The notes below the pieces were generated by a model. The model saw only the letters and a list, made by a program, of their open reading frames with translations, had not been told where the DNA came from and did no database searches. A DNA stretch of 54,592 nt. It comes from Polymyxa betae (Eukaryota > Endomyxa > Phytomyxea > Plasmodiophorida > Plasmodiophoridae). Below, in pieces: positions 31,761 to 41,579 of the stretch. The first letter of the stretch is position 1, and each line of letters opens with the position of its first letter. Location: positions 1 to 54,592 of the forward strand of contig RBZT01000398.1 in the NCBI GenBank assembly GCA_003693705.1. The letters are read 5' to 3'. The translations under genes and the position numbers were made by a program.

Positions 31761-32121
31761 CAAGGTTATTAAAACTTGACAACGATCCGGTGCTCAAGAA
31801 TATTCATCCAGGCTTGGAAGTTTACGTAGGGATATTAAAGGAGCGTCCAACGAAGAATAAAAAGGTAGAAAGTCTCAGAAGTAATTGATCAACCAAGATG
31901 CTCACTCGATATCGCAAGTTCTGAATCCGTATTCATTCAGAACATGCTGGGCTCGGGGCTCCAGAGCACACCGGAGAGATTATTTGAAAAGTTTTGAAAT
32001 TCTTCAGTCCGAGTCCGGGAGTGACCAGTCGTTGATCGATATTATCAATAACGCCGTGAATGTTTTGCAGGCTTCCACGAACGCGAAAACATTCGTCCCG
32101 CTGTGGGGCGATCTGCTCTTT
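31761..32121 (+). other. Unassigned, target of the LTR insertion
   Basis: A plus-strand frame from 31885 reads YLKSFEILQSESGSDQSLID and IINNAVNVLQASTNAKTFVP, up to the LTR. No family recognised. The sequence resumes after the LTR at 32464. Confidence 0.3.
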
Positions 32122-32126
32122 GCTTG

Positions 32127-32458
32127 TGTTGGGTTTCTCGCTCTGGGAAGCGGCTACGATTCAGGACGATATGAGCTAAACACAATCGATAACAGAAATG
32201 AATGTATTATATAAGAAAGTCAACGTTTTATAGATGCCCCAATTAAGGCCTGCTTCATATACTTAGAAACTCCGTGGCGGGGTTTACATGTACAGTGGCT
32301 GCTGCCCAGCCGGACCAGTACTGCCAGTGGCCAGGAAGTGAATGTCGGAATTTTCCATCTGCACTCGAGGGCTTGATGTCCCCTGACTGTCGGTTAATGT
32401 AGTGACACTAGTCGAGCGGCAGCCAATATCGTAAACGAGATTGGCTTCCTGTTCAACA
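32127..32458 (-). repeat. Solo LTR with perfect 5-bp target-site duplication
   Basis: On the minus strand it starts TGTTGAACAGGAAGCC at 32458 and ends AACCCAACA at 32127, 332 bp. Flanks are GCTTG at both sides (32122-32126 and 32459-32463). It aligns with 19518-19848 and 1-181. The palindrome AAACTCCGTGGCGGGGTTT lies at 32267-32285. A solo LTR forms by recombination between the two LTRs of an inserted element. Confidence 0.9.
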
Positions 32459-33440
32459 GCTTGGCTCAAAAGTTGCGCTCTCAATCATAGCTAGTTTGAT
32501 TGTTTGTATTGGTATAAACCCATCACATTTGAGGGCTCGTTTGGATGTCACGGAATCTTTTTGGCGGAATGTGGGGAATTCCCATGGTCAGAGGTTTTGC
32601 TACCGGACGGGAAATTTCCGGCGCTCAGTTCCGTTCCCGCAGATGTCATGTTTCGATGACCACATGTGAGAATTTTCAAATGGATAAAGATGATGCTCTC
32701 CGGCTATTGCTGCTCCACCGGCAGCGTCGAAATGAACGGGTGGCCCATGCTAGCAAGCATTTCCAGCTGGTATACGTCTACCTTCCTTCTGAAGAGGCCA
32801 AAATCTACATATGATATCCCTGGAGCTGCTTTTGCGAGCAGCATCTCATCAGGACGATCCGAGCTGTCAATAAAACAGTTCCGGATGAGTAGTGAAATTT
32901 TCCGAAAGCTTCTCGTCGAAGTACAAGTAGGTGGGCTCGAACCATCTAGAAACGTTGAATGCGAGGAAAAACTAGCTATATTTCTGTATTTCGCCGGACA
33001 AAAAAAGAATGCACAACAGTGGCTTGCAATGCCGGTTTCAGTATTCTTGGTTTAAACAATTAGCCGGTAATTATTTGTCTTTTACAGTTTTCATGATTTG
33101 GAGTCTCGAATTTATAAACTACCCCAGACCAAGCTTGCTTCTTGGTACAGTAGAATTCCTGATCAATATAGCCCAACTCCGTTAAAAATCAGACGCAATC
33201 CAAAATTGTTCTCATACTTTAAAAACTGCCGAATGGCGGTCGATGGCACGCATCTGCCCATTGTAGTGCCGATTGAGGAAGCCGGTCGTTTTCGGGGTCG
33301 TAAAGGCATCACTCAAAACGTTCTTGCGGCCTGCGATTTCGATCTAAATTTCACATACGTGCTTTCCGGATGGGAAGGAGGTGCAGCAGACGGGAGAGTA
33401 ATGGCTGATGCACTGCAAAGAGGTTACAACGTTCAGGAAG

Positions 33441-34047
33441 GTTGAAGATTGGAGCGAACATTGTAACAATCATCTGCTTTCAGCTAGGGCTCCGACCGGG
33501 TACTAACGGGTCGGGTACCTGCCTCTATCCGGTACCAGTGACCCGTCCATACAAAATCCTAAAAAAGGTTGCAAACAAACAAAAAATGATGGGATTCTTT
33601 TATTTTTTTCAGATAGCACTTTCCAAACATCTAAGAAGAGGATTCTAGTTTCAAAGAATGTTGCACAAGCCCAATCACGTCACGGCTGCAATTGAATTTT
33701 CGCTCGACAGCGAATGAAGAGCCCGGAATCAAATCAATCGACCAAATGTCTTTTGCCACAGCGCTGAGATTAGGAAACAGTTGAGCGTGTGCTTTTCAGT
33801 AACCTAACGGATCAACTGCAGGATCCTCACATCGTAAATCGGTGTACTTATCCACGCGCAGAAACAAAGTCCGTGCCTATCAAATTACCCGACGGGTATT
33901 CGGGTCGGGTACCACCCCCTATCCGGTACGGGTCGGGTACCACCCCCTATCCGGTACCCGACCCGACCAGTACCCGACCCGGTTTTTCAGGGTACTACCC
34001 GTACCCGGTCGGAGCCCTACTTTCAGCGACAGTGACATTGTGCGTAG
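33441..34047 (+). other. Intron enlarged by a transposon
   Basis: Donor GTTGAAG at 33441, acceptor GTGCGTAG at 34047. Without the 531-bp element and one TA it would be 74 nt. The flanking exons join in frame (phase 1). Confidence 0.75.
33487..34017. mobile_element. MITE-like element with 17-bp TIRs and TA duplication
   Basis: Begins GGGCTCCGACCGGGTAC and ends with its exact inverse at 34017, flanked by TA on both sides. Internally it carries many CGGGTCGGGTACC units, including a perfect 28-bp tandem duplication (33901-33928 and 33929-33956), and inverted CCGACCC runs near the right end. No coding capacity recognised. TA duplication suggests a Tc1/mariner-superfamily driver, inference only. 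Confidence 0.85.
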
Positions 34048-34765
34048 AGAAATTCGATTTGGCAGATGCCGGATTTGCCTTGACGGCCTACTTGCTGACG
34101 CCTTATAGAGGAACTCGATATCACCTGAAAGAATGGCAGCAAGGTTCTGCCAAGTATCTCAATCGTTGCCATTTAACCTTAGTCTAATGAATCACGCCCT
34201 AGGCCACAAAATCCAAAAGAACTATTCAACCTCAGGCATGCGAATGTGCGGAATGTGATCGAGAAGGTCTTTGGGGTTCTTAAAAAACGATTTCCTGTGC
34301 TAACCAACCTAGCCCCATACAGTATTGAGTTTCAAAGGGTCCTGGTCATTACGTTATGCACCGTCCATAACTTCATAAGTTTGAATGGAGGAGCAAGCGA
34401 TAAAATCGAAAATGAAGCCGAGGAAGAGTTTAAAAAGGTACTGCCTGCAGGTCAGTGCGAGGAGCTTGTTGTGATCTCCAGCTCAATTAGCACGCTAATT
34501 CGATTTCCAGACGGTGCAGTAATGTTATAGTCTAAATAAACGAGTTTTTTCTATTGCTAAGCGCAATCCGAATATTTTCTGTTAGGAATGAAGCAGCAAT
34601 TTATTGAGTCATCTTCATGTCCCTGACTCTCCATCGAGCTGCATGCTCCGATCTTCCGATCAACCAGTCACCCAGCAGGATGTATTTTGCATTTTAACGT
34701 CTAGTCTACAACGCTCAGCTGACTTTGTAACGTCCAGTACTGCCTTCTCAACGAATCCAGACATC

Positions 34766-35843
34766 ATGAGCCAGAGCTCGACCCCAAAACAACAGAAACA
34801 AAAACAAAAAACACCACGCAGGCGAACCACAATAGCAGAATATTTGCGTATGGTGGAATTCGTGGAAATGGAGGAAAATTTCAAGATACTGACCGGAGGT
34901 GCTGCAAAATGAAAGCCGATGCAGGCGGGACAGAAGCTTACAAAGACTGATGGATTCAAGGCCCTAGCGGATTGGGTTAATAGGAAGCGGAAAGATGCAA
35001 AACGAATATGGACCGACAAGGAAGGCAAGAACAGATGGGAATCGTACATGAAAAGGTATAGGATTGCCAAAAATCTTATCAACGGACAGACAGGATTCGG
35101 TCTCACTGAAAAAGATGCAGACCAAGGAATCACGACCTTGGAAGAGAAAGAGGAGCAATTATGTCCATATTATCGACGTCTGGATGCTCTATTTGGGCAA
35201 AGACAGAATACCCAGCCTACCGTTATCACTGAGATGGGCGCAGCGGGTCTGCCGGCTGACATGGGCGCAGAGGGTCTGACGGCTGACTTCTTTCCATCTC
35301 CTCTATTAGCAGATTATCTAACACAAACAACTCAAGGAGACGATGCTGATGAAAATGGATCCTATGAATGCATCGATAGTGGAATCCTGCCGACATTTCC
35401 AGATGCGTTAAGATCAATGGCCACGCCTACCTCATCGACTCAACATGATCCCATGAATCGTTCAGCGCCAGCTGTTCGAGCTCGGACGAAGAATCAGAGA
35501 GTGAAGAGGAACACCATCAACAATCCCAGGGTAATCGCAAGGGACGATCAACACTCCACAGATCAGAGAGCGCAAGCATCAGGCTACACTTCCTGTGGAG
35601 ATGAGCAAGTTTCCCGGCAATACACCAGGCAGGGACGGGAGACGGCCCATTAAGAGAGTGGACATCACAAGCCTTGCTGAAGCAAACAAAATGGAGCAGC
35701 AAAAGCTTCAAATGAAGCTCGAATACAAAGAGAAGATGCTGAAACTAGAGCAAAAGAAGGCGCAGAGCAGTAGAGTCGGTTCTCAGCAGGCTGCCAAGGC
35801 GGCAATGGTCGCGGATCTGTTGAAAGCCAACATTCCTTGGTAA
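34766..35843 (+). pseudogene. Myb/SANT-like Harbinger accessory protein (fungal type)
   Basis: ATG at 34766 (MSQSSTPKQQKQKQK, basic N-terminus), then TTIAEYLRMVEFVEMEENFK and a TGA at 34910-34912 in frame. The frame continues AGQKLTKTDGFKALADWVNR, RWESYMKRYRIAKNLINGQT, GFGLTEKDADQGITTLEEKE and CPYYRRLDALFGQR, a pattern common to Harbinger accessory genes of early-diverging fungi (TG.GL...D...GI.T.EEK....CP.Y.R.D..FG.R). After acidic linker and one frame change near 35610-35640 it ends with KRVDITSLAEANKMEQQKLQ and AKAAMVADLLKANIPW. One stop and one frameshift. Convergent with the transposase at 35745-36683. Confidence 0.8.
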
Positions 35844-36683
35844 CAGATTGCTGTTGCGGTCGATTTTGTATTCACTGACAAGAGTTAGTTGCAGCCCCAA
35901 AATATAAAATTCCTGTTGTTGGATCTCTCGTTTGAAATTGGCATCAGATATGGCGATCTGGTGCCATCGCTGAACTTCATTATCGTACAACTCCATTTGG
36001 CTGCTATAACGTTCCTTGAATCTTTTGACTTTGTCGGCGTCATAGCGGCGGCTGTTAATTATATTATGAAGAACGCAGCAGGCGTTGATCCAGTCGCATA
36101 CAGACTTGACATCCCCTTCTTTGTTGATGAATAGTGGATGACCACGTAGAGACTGCCACCTTCCTTTGAGAATGCCATTACCGTGCTCTGAAACAGCACG
36201 TGCACGGGACTGTTTCTCATTGAACTGCTCGTTCTCTGGCAAAGCAGCTGCTGGCTGACGGTAAGGGACTAGCATCCGCTTTGTGCGAATCCCGAATCTC
36301 CAAGCTGATACTGGCCGTTGGAAAAGAAACGCAGTGGATCCTTGAAAACGGAACCTGGCTCCCACGCCTTTGTATCGTGGACAGAACCAGACCATCCGGC
36401 AATCACGTATCGGATTTGGCAATTATGATCAAACGTTAATATGACGTTCATCGAATACTGGCATTTTCTGCTCCAGTCAACCTCTCCTGTAGGCCAAAGC
36501 TTTTGTGTTTATCAAAGCGCGCCAAGTTTGATAGGCCTTCGCAAAATTCCGCTTTTAAACTCTGCTTCTAATCATGTTAAAAGCTCTTTAAAAATCGTTA
36601 AAAGCAGAAGTTAAAAGCGGCCGAATGCGCAACTTTGATACCCCTATTATCTGCGAGAGCAGGTTTGATATCAGCCATAACGA
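35745..36683 (-). pseudogene. PIF/Harbinger transposase (lineage D)
   Basis: Minus strand: MADIKPALADNRGIKVAHSA near 36683 looks like the start and is cut by a foldback sequence; then KLWPTGEVDWSRKCQYSMNV, ILTFDHNCQIRYVIAGWSGS and VHDTKAW (36500-36370), YQLGDSGFAQS (second D, about 36290), then a new frame MLVPYRQPAAALPENEQFNE, ARAVSEHGNGILKGRWQSLR (E, about 36190) and CVLHNIINSRRYD. The order 'KY.MN.L...DH...I.Y...GW.GSVHD' and 'EH..G.LKGR.QSLRG' defines a Harbinger clade distinct from the transposase at 32666-34530. Frame change near 36275 and lost first D. Confidence 0.8.
36551..36623. repeat. Foldback (hairpin) sequence
   Basis: Arms CCGCTTTTAAACTCTGCTT and AAGCAGAAGTTAAAAGCGG pair with about two mismatches across a 35-nt AT-rich loop. 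Lies within the N-terminal coding region of the lineage D transposase and probably is a small foldback MITE. Confidence 0.7.
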
Positions 36684-37055
36684 TGTCGAATAGAGAAATA
36701 TAGAAAGTTTCCGCAGCTCCGCCGTTCCGGTGGAAATTTTCACAACTCAAACTACAGGAAATTTTCCGAGGGAATTCCAGCGATTGTGAGGGAATTCCCG
36801 GCCCGCAGTTTTGGATATTCAAATATGGCACAACCACCTGAAACCGGAATTCCCGTGAATTACTGGGAATTCCTGCGTTTCCGGTGACATCCAAACGGGC
36901 CCTGAATGTCCAACACTAGGAGTTTGTCTGAAATTTGGTTGAGAACTCAGGCTTTCTTGGTATTGCAGCCACATTGCATTGGCAATGTCATCCCTGAACG
37001 ATTTAGCGGTTTCGATTCAAGATTGTTCTCCGCAAAAATCGGTTGGTCGTCATCT

Positions 37056-37270
37056 TTAACTGTCTGTTGCTGCCGACGAGTCTCGGGCCTCAGCCTCAAC
37101 TTCAATCAAGTCTGGGGATCCTCCGGGAATGCGTATTAAATTGTGAACGGTTGATAGAGTAATGACTAGATTGCTTTGAAATTCTATGCTGAAATGAACT
37201 GGATTGACAAGAACGGAAATCGCATCTTCAGGACGCCGAATGCCCGTTCGATGACGTTTTGTAGGATAGC
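37056..37270 (-). pseudogene. Harbinger transposase C-terminal fragment
   Basis: Reads NVIERAFGVLKMRFPFLS, then after a frame change VHFSIEFQSNLVITLSTVHN and LIRIPGG. This matches the lineage B C-terminus (NVIEKVFGVLKKRFPVL..., IEFQRVLVITLCTVHNFI). Only this fragment remains, just outside the composite element at 32533-36902. Confidence 0.75.
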
Positions 37271-37325
37271 ATGGCAGAAGCGTCCTCAATGGACACCAAC
37301 TTTTGTCACCATACTGGGTGGGCAA

Positions 37326-37999
37326 CCACGCACGACTGTTAATTTCTTCCCACCCGAATATAAAAGGGAGAATTTAGCAACAATACATTCATCCAGCTAC
37401 TTAATTGTTTATCTTCAAATCAATTTTCTTATTTCTCAATCTTCACCCTCCATTCTTTCCTTTCCGTTAGACTTCTTTTATTCCTTCAGATTTGCTGCAT
37501 CCTCCAGGACCGCAAGTCTCCCATTTCAATAGGTCTGAATCTCGGAGAGATAAGTACTCAAACAATTCAGAAGATAGTAACTTATTCAGGAAAAAGTCAT
37601 GGTTATCTCATAATGGCCATGAGATGAGATATGTCCCAGAAGTGGGAGTTTGCCATCAAGAAACGGCTGCTCCAAATTTTCTGGGAATAAACGCTGGCAT
37701 GTTTTCGAGAACGTGAATCCTGATACACTGAACATCCGTTCTCAAGCATTTGTAGTCCGACGGATAAACCCAAGATCAAAGTAATCTGAGCTTTCGTTTG
37801 CACTGTCCGTTATACGCTTCTTGAATCAACGAATTGCAGCCGCCAACCCTTATCCGTCGGCTGAATGCTCGGGAGAGCTCGCGATTTTGTTCAATTTGGT
37901 ACTCGAGGCATCTTCCAGTGTTTTATCAGTGCTTTTTCTTGACGAGTCAGTGAGGCCTGACCCTTGCACGCTTGCCTTTCTGAGCTTTCACTAAAGCAG
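37326..37999. other. No gene recognised
   Basis: Contains a TATAAAAGGG sequence near 37361 followed by a pyrimidine-rich stretch (37420-37490) that could be a core promoter or LTR remnant. No reading frame with motifs. Confidence 0.3.
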
Positions 38000-38640
38000 A
38001 TTCGAAATCGTGATCACAAATTATATGACTTGGCAATGAGCACGTGCTCATCAAATTCTGGAAATCGCTTCAATGGAGGCTTCCATATAGTTGCGCACTT
38101 GATTAATGTTGAGCGTTTCGTTGTGAAGCTCTTTTGTCGGTATATCACTATCTGACAGCTTTCGACACACGGCTTGAGCAAACGCGCTGTCGCTTGCAGC
38201 CATTTGGAGCTGAGGTGGGGCTATAGTTCCAATGTCTGCTCACAGATTGAACTATCCAGCAATAATATTTTTGTGGATGGCCATCTTGTTGCTTTGCAGA
38301 GCATTGGAGACATGTTTGTTTTCTTTAGGAGCGCAGTTCGAGCTTTCAACTTTGTTTAAACTGCCATGGTCTTTTGAATTTGATCATTGAAATCAATATA
38401 TTGGTGCAACAGCACCACTCCGAGTTTCAGTAAATGACTGGCACATCCGATGAAATGAACATTTGCTGTTTGCGCCGAGCTTTGATTAGCAGAGCAGTTA
38501 TCGTCGATGAGGCAAGCCACTTTGAGGAAAGTTTTACCGTTAAAAGTCCGAATTTAATAGATTATGTCCCAAGAGTTCGCATCAAGACGCTCTTCATCAT
38601 CGAGTGGCGAAATGATAGAAGGAGCCTTTTAAATTGACGT
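38000..38640 (-). pseudogene. hAT transposase remnant (central region)
   Basis: Minus strand near 38520-38350: CLIDDNCSANQSSAQTANVH, FIGCASHLLKLGVVLLHQYI, matching the hAT block DN.S.N...A.......GC.SH..NL. Next, ARTALLKKTNMSPMLCKATR with WPST (38340-38260), the TRW(S/N)ST motif region of hAT. Then IPTKELHNETLNINQVRNYM (38150-38080). Stops interrupt it at several places and neither terminus is present. Related in kind to, but not an obvious copy of, the hAT genes at 7554-8340 and 48215-49618. Confidence 0.65.
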
Positions 38641-39893
38641 TCCGATGAAGCATCAGAATATACCGGGAAAACAGCCAAGCAAGGGTTCCAGCAGAGCTCC
38701 AACCGGTAAACATCAGGGCCAACTGCGAATCAAAACACTTTTGATCATCTTCCTGTTCAAGGCTAGACGATTTATGGCAGATAAAAGGCTTTCAGCCGAG
38801 ATCTTTTCTATGCGAGGAAATTAGCGAGTAGTATCTTTCTCACAGAAAGAACAGCACCAGGTCGTGCACGAACCGTTCAACCCATGAACGCAATTGTCTA
38901 TCCTTTTTATAAAAGAACTGAGTGATAGGCCCATCATTGCTTCTCCTTGCTTGTTCTAGTGCTTCGTCGTGATCTCGAATAGTGTGCTCCAAGTGGTTGG
39001 CCAACCTCGCCCTTTCTTACGAGATTTCCTGCATTTACATTCCACAACGCCTGCATCATCTAAATCTTCGGATTGACCGAATTCGTAACGATGTCCTTGG
39101 TGAATAGAGGATAATAATCGGATATAAGAATATCGGTTATCGGAATGCGTACTGTAATTGCATTTTAAATTTTAATTCTCTCATTCTCCAAGATAAAATG
39201 TAGGAAGGCAAAAAGTAAGGAGCAATTTTCACAGCGCAGCTCGAAATAACTCATTTTCACAGGCGGGGTCATCTGTTATTGGCTAAGTGTTATGGGCTAT
39301 GAAGCCTATGATAGACTAATGTTCGCATCTTGAGTCAAGTTTCTTCAAAACTTTGTAAAATATTTCCTAAATGGCTGACAACCAATTGAAGAGCATCGAT
39401 ATTCATCTTTCTGTTGTTCACTGCGATAACACTCTATTTTCCGTTAACACATCTGTTTCACGCCAATCGGACCAAAACTGCCTATTGTGGATCGATTTGC
39501 TGATGCGCTGCCGTATTGAAAACCTTGGCAATTTTTATTTTGAGGATTTCGTGGTCCATGGGCGGTTCCGGAAAGTCACATGTGATTAAAACTAATTTAA
39601 GTTCTTGATCATCACTGGACTAGTTTAGGTTTTTGAAGTCAAGTACTGAACCAGATTTTATTAGATTGAAAAAAAAATCTTTCAAAATAGAATTTAATTT
39701 GGAGGTTTTGGCCAGCGTCCACTTTGTTTGCCTGCATTAAAGTTAGAATCAGACGGCGATTTGCTTTGGCCTGCATCCGGATCTCCTATCTAGCTTCGTA
39801 GCGACCGCGCTGCAGCTGCGAAGAAAGCCGCATTTCATCATACCGGCGGTCGTCTGGTGGTCGTTGTAGTTTAAACATCGCCATCATCTGCTC
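38641..39893. other. No gene recognised
   Basis: More than 1.2 kb without motifs on either strand. A short plus-strand frame 39371-39589 (MADNQLKSIDIHLSVVHCDN) is not recognised. Near 39118-39150 there are repeated TATCGG/ATATCGGTTATCGG words also seen near 30775. Confidence 0.4.
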
Positions 39894-40732
39894 TCAACGC
39901 GAGCGAGCTTCTTCTCTTCTGCTTTCCATCACTGCGCCGAGAACAAGTTCATTCTCATGGTCTGAAGTTTTGCGATTCCATTTTAGAGGCGAGCTAGACA
40001 AAGACGGGTCCGGATTCTGTCTGGAAGATATATACACAGCCAGTTTTAGGGGTTGTACAGAATTTTCCGGCACGACCGATTTCGGTCTGGCTAGTCGGAA
40101 TAGGTCTGACTGGCCACGATTTGTATGAAAGTATCGATGGTTGCAGAGGCGATGCGGGGAAGTCTTCCCAGCCCCCAAGCAGTTGTTCGTCGTCGTTCTC
40201 CTGCTCGCTTCCTTCGCTGTTGGCATCCAATTCAACACGCTGATTGATCAAGTTGGCTGCATGTTTGCTTTTCGTATATGAAGGGGGCAGTTGGGATCGC
40301 CGGTATTCACATGAAAACCTTCTTGGATTCAATGGATATTTGCAGCAGTCTTACTTGATGATCTCGTTGCCTTTTCAAATTTCCCATTCAAAGCTAAAGA
40401 GTGGATGGTCGATCGAATCCTGTCATTGCGTAATGCTGGAAAGCAACATTTCACCATTCCACCTGCGAAAGAGGTCGAAGGTCGTAGATGGTGTCGACTA
40501 GTGCTTGCTCTTCGTCGAGATTGAAGGAAATCGCTCCTTTCTGGCGACCCTTTTTAACTCGAGCAGTATCGGCGTGATTTTCTGACAATGTTTCAAACTC
40601 CAACCTACCAGAATGCACAATGTTTGGAAAGTGAATAAGGTTGAGTATTCGCTTTAGCATAATTCCAGCATTCGCCCTCGTGGCATGGCCCAAGCTGAAC
40701 GCGTCCACAATCGACTGACCCCATATTGGCAA
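39894..40732 (-). pseudogene. Myb/SANT-like Harbinger accessory protein (lineage A type), decayed
   Basis: Minus strand: VKKGRQKGAISFNLDEEQAL, VDTIYDLRPLSQVEW (40560-40451), then broken sequence with HYAMTGFDRPSTL, then TGDPNCPLHIREAKHAANLI (40300-40245) and an acidic tail SEGSEQENDDE. The GDPNCP..IR.AK block is the same as in 5861-5029, so the two genes are paralogous copies. Several frame changes. Divergent from the transposase remnant starting near 40700. Confidence 0.7.
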
Positions 40733-40975
40733 AGGTTGCCGCCCCGCTTCTGGCTGAGATGCCGCCCTACTTTCGCCCTTGTCTAGTGGCAGTTGGTCTA
40801 GTCCGAGTCAGTATTGGGGCGCTGCCGATTGACCGACGCTGTACCTACCAGAATGCGGAGACAATGAGATCCAGAATGGCTACTAGAACGGGTGGACAGC
40901 AGATTGCTACATCGGCAATCTTTTCTGGCTCACTCCGGATTGGTGCATAGCCTATCGTGTATTGAATGCTCCCGG
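40700..40975 (+). pseudogene. Harbinger transposase fragment (lineage A)
   Basis: Reads LYLPECGDNEIQNGY, a TAG, NGWTADCYIGNLFWLTPDWC and IAYRVLNAPG. It is nearly the same as LYLSECGDCLIQNAYYNEWT...NAPG in the gene at 6059-7309. The stop replaces a Tyr codon. Only the middle of the gene is left; it breaks off at about 40975, where a splice-like GTTAGG follows. Confidence 0.75.
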
Positions 40976-41258
40976 TTAGGTAATTTGTGTGCTTGTATTT
41001 TGAATAATTATTGTTAGGATCATTAGTGACGTCAGCAAAGTCAACGTATGATTTTTACGCAGTTTCTCAAGTCATACGTTAGATTTCCGGATATGCGCTC
41101 TGAGGACTAATTCCGCTGCGTCTTCTTCGTTTGTCAATAGTCATCTCTCAGGTCTAAAGGCTGATGCTCTGGACGTTCCTGCCGATTCGTCGGAGTTGGA
41201 CGAAAGCGACGATTGTTGAAAATCTGAAGACGACTTGTTCTCTGACTTGAACTACGAA
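40976..41258. other. No gene recognised
   Basis: Follows the transposase fragment. A short acidic segment near 41165-41260 (DALDVPADSSELDESDD) is the only coding-like sequence; it runs to the LTR-like copy. Confidence 0.3.
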
Positions 41259-41541
41259 TGTTGATCCTGAGGTTAGACAACCAATAACAGAATGAACTGT
41301 ATTATTATAAAATGAGAATTATATAGGATAAAGCATACTAGGGGACTTCCATATAGTGTCAAAACTCCGCGGCGGACTTTCCACCTAAATGTGTTCTTGT
41401 CACCCTCCATAGTGTCAGCCCGGTCTCCCTTGTTCACCCTCGCAACTCAGGTTCGCCCGCCCTTCCTTGTGATGAATGTCTGGCTGGTCCCAGTTGCCAG
41501 GAGTTGCAGCCCTTACAGAGGCCACCGGAGCATTTCCAACA
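41259..41541 (-). repeat. Diverged LTR-like copy
   Basis: Minus-strand 3' end CAACA at 41259-41263; shares the CATTCTGTTATTG block (about 41285-41300) and the palindrome AAACTCCGCGGCGGACTTT (41362-41380) with the LTRs at 1-181, 19518 and 32127. The left limit at 41541 is a guess from a TGTTG on the minus strand; flanking 5-mers do not match. A member of a related family or a recombined copy. Confidence 0.5.
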
Positions 41542-41579
41542 GCGATGACGTCCTTGCGGCGCAAGTGCTATCGTTTATA

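Larger units (their letters stand above)
32666..34530 (+). pseudogene. PIF/Harbinger transposase (lineage B), intron carrying a MITE
   Basis: N-terminal pieces in two frames (32686-32814 DALRLLLLHRQRRNERVAHA; 32850-33000 FRMSSEIFRKLLVEVQVGGL, LAIFLYFAGQKK). After an intron ending TTTTACAG near 33087: FHDLESRIYKLPQTKLASWY, CRMAVDGTHLPIVVP (first D), FRGRKGITQNVLAACDFD, YVLSGWEGGAADG. Intron 33441-34047 contains the MITE; then KFDLADAGFALTAYLLTPYR (second D) and RYHLKEWQQGSAK; intron 34154-34202; then KELFNLRHANVRNVIEKVFG (E) and VHNFISLNGG. The 34153/34203 junction is at the same codon position as in the 8810-10090 copy. Frame changes are confined to the N-terminal region, so most of the catalytic core stays open. 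Confidence 0.82.
32533..36902. mobile_element. PIF/Harbinger composite element with TIRs and TGA target duplication
   Basis: Left end GGGCTCGTTTGGATGTCACG at 32533; right end is the inverse of GGGCCCGTTTGGATGTCACC, ending at 36902. TGA flanks both sides (32530-32532 and 36903-36905). The 4370 bp hold a plus-strand transposase (32666-34530), a plus-strand Myb gene (34766-35843) and a second, different minus-strand transposase (35745-36683), plus a MITE and a foldback. TIRs are related to those of the element at 8636-11294. Confidence 0.88.

Noticed and set aside
34604-35158. Long minus-strand frame opposite the Myb gene (35133-34660)
   Set aside because: Phe/Ser/Leu-rich antisense shadow of the Myb coding sequence.
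37326-37500. TATAAAAGGG followed by pyrimidine tract as a gene promoter
   Set aside because: No coding sequence follows with a recognisable start; it could equally be an LTR remnant.
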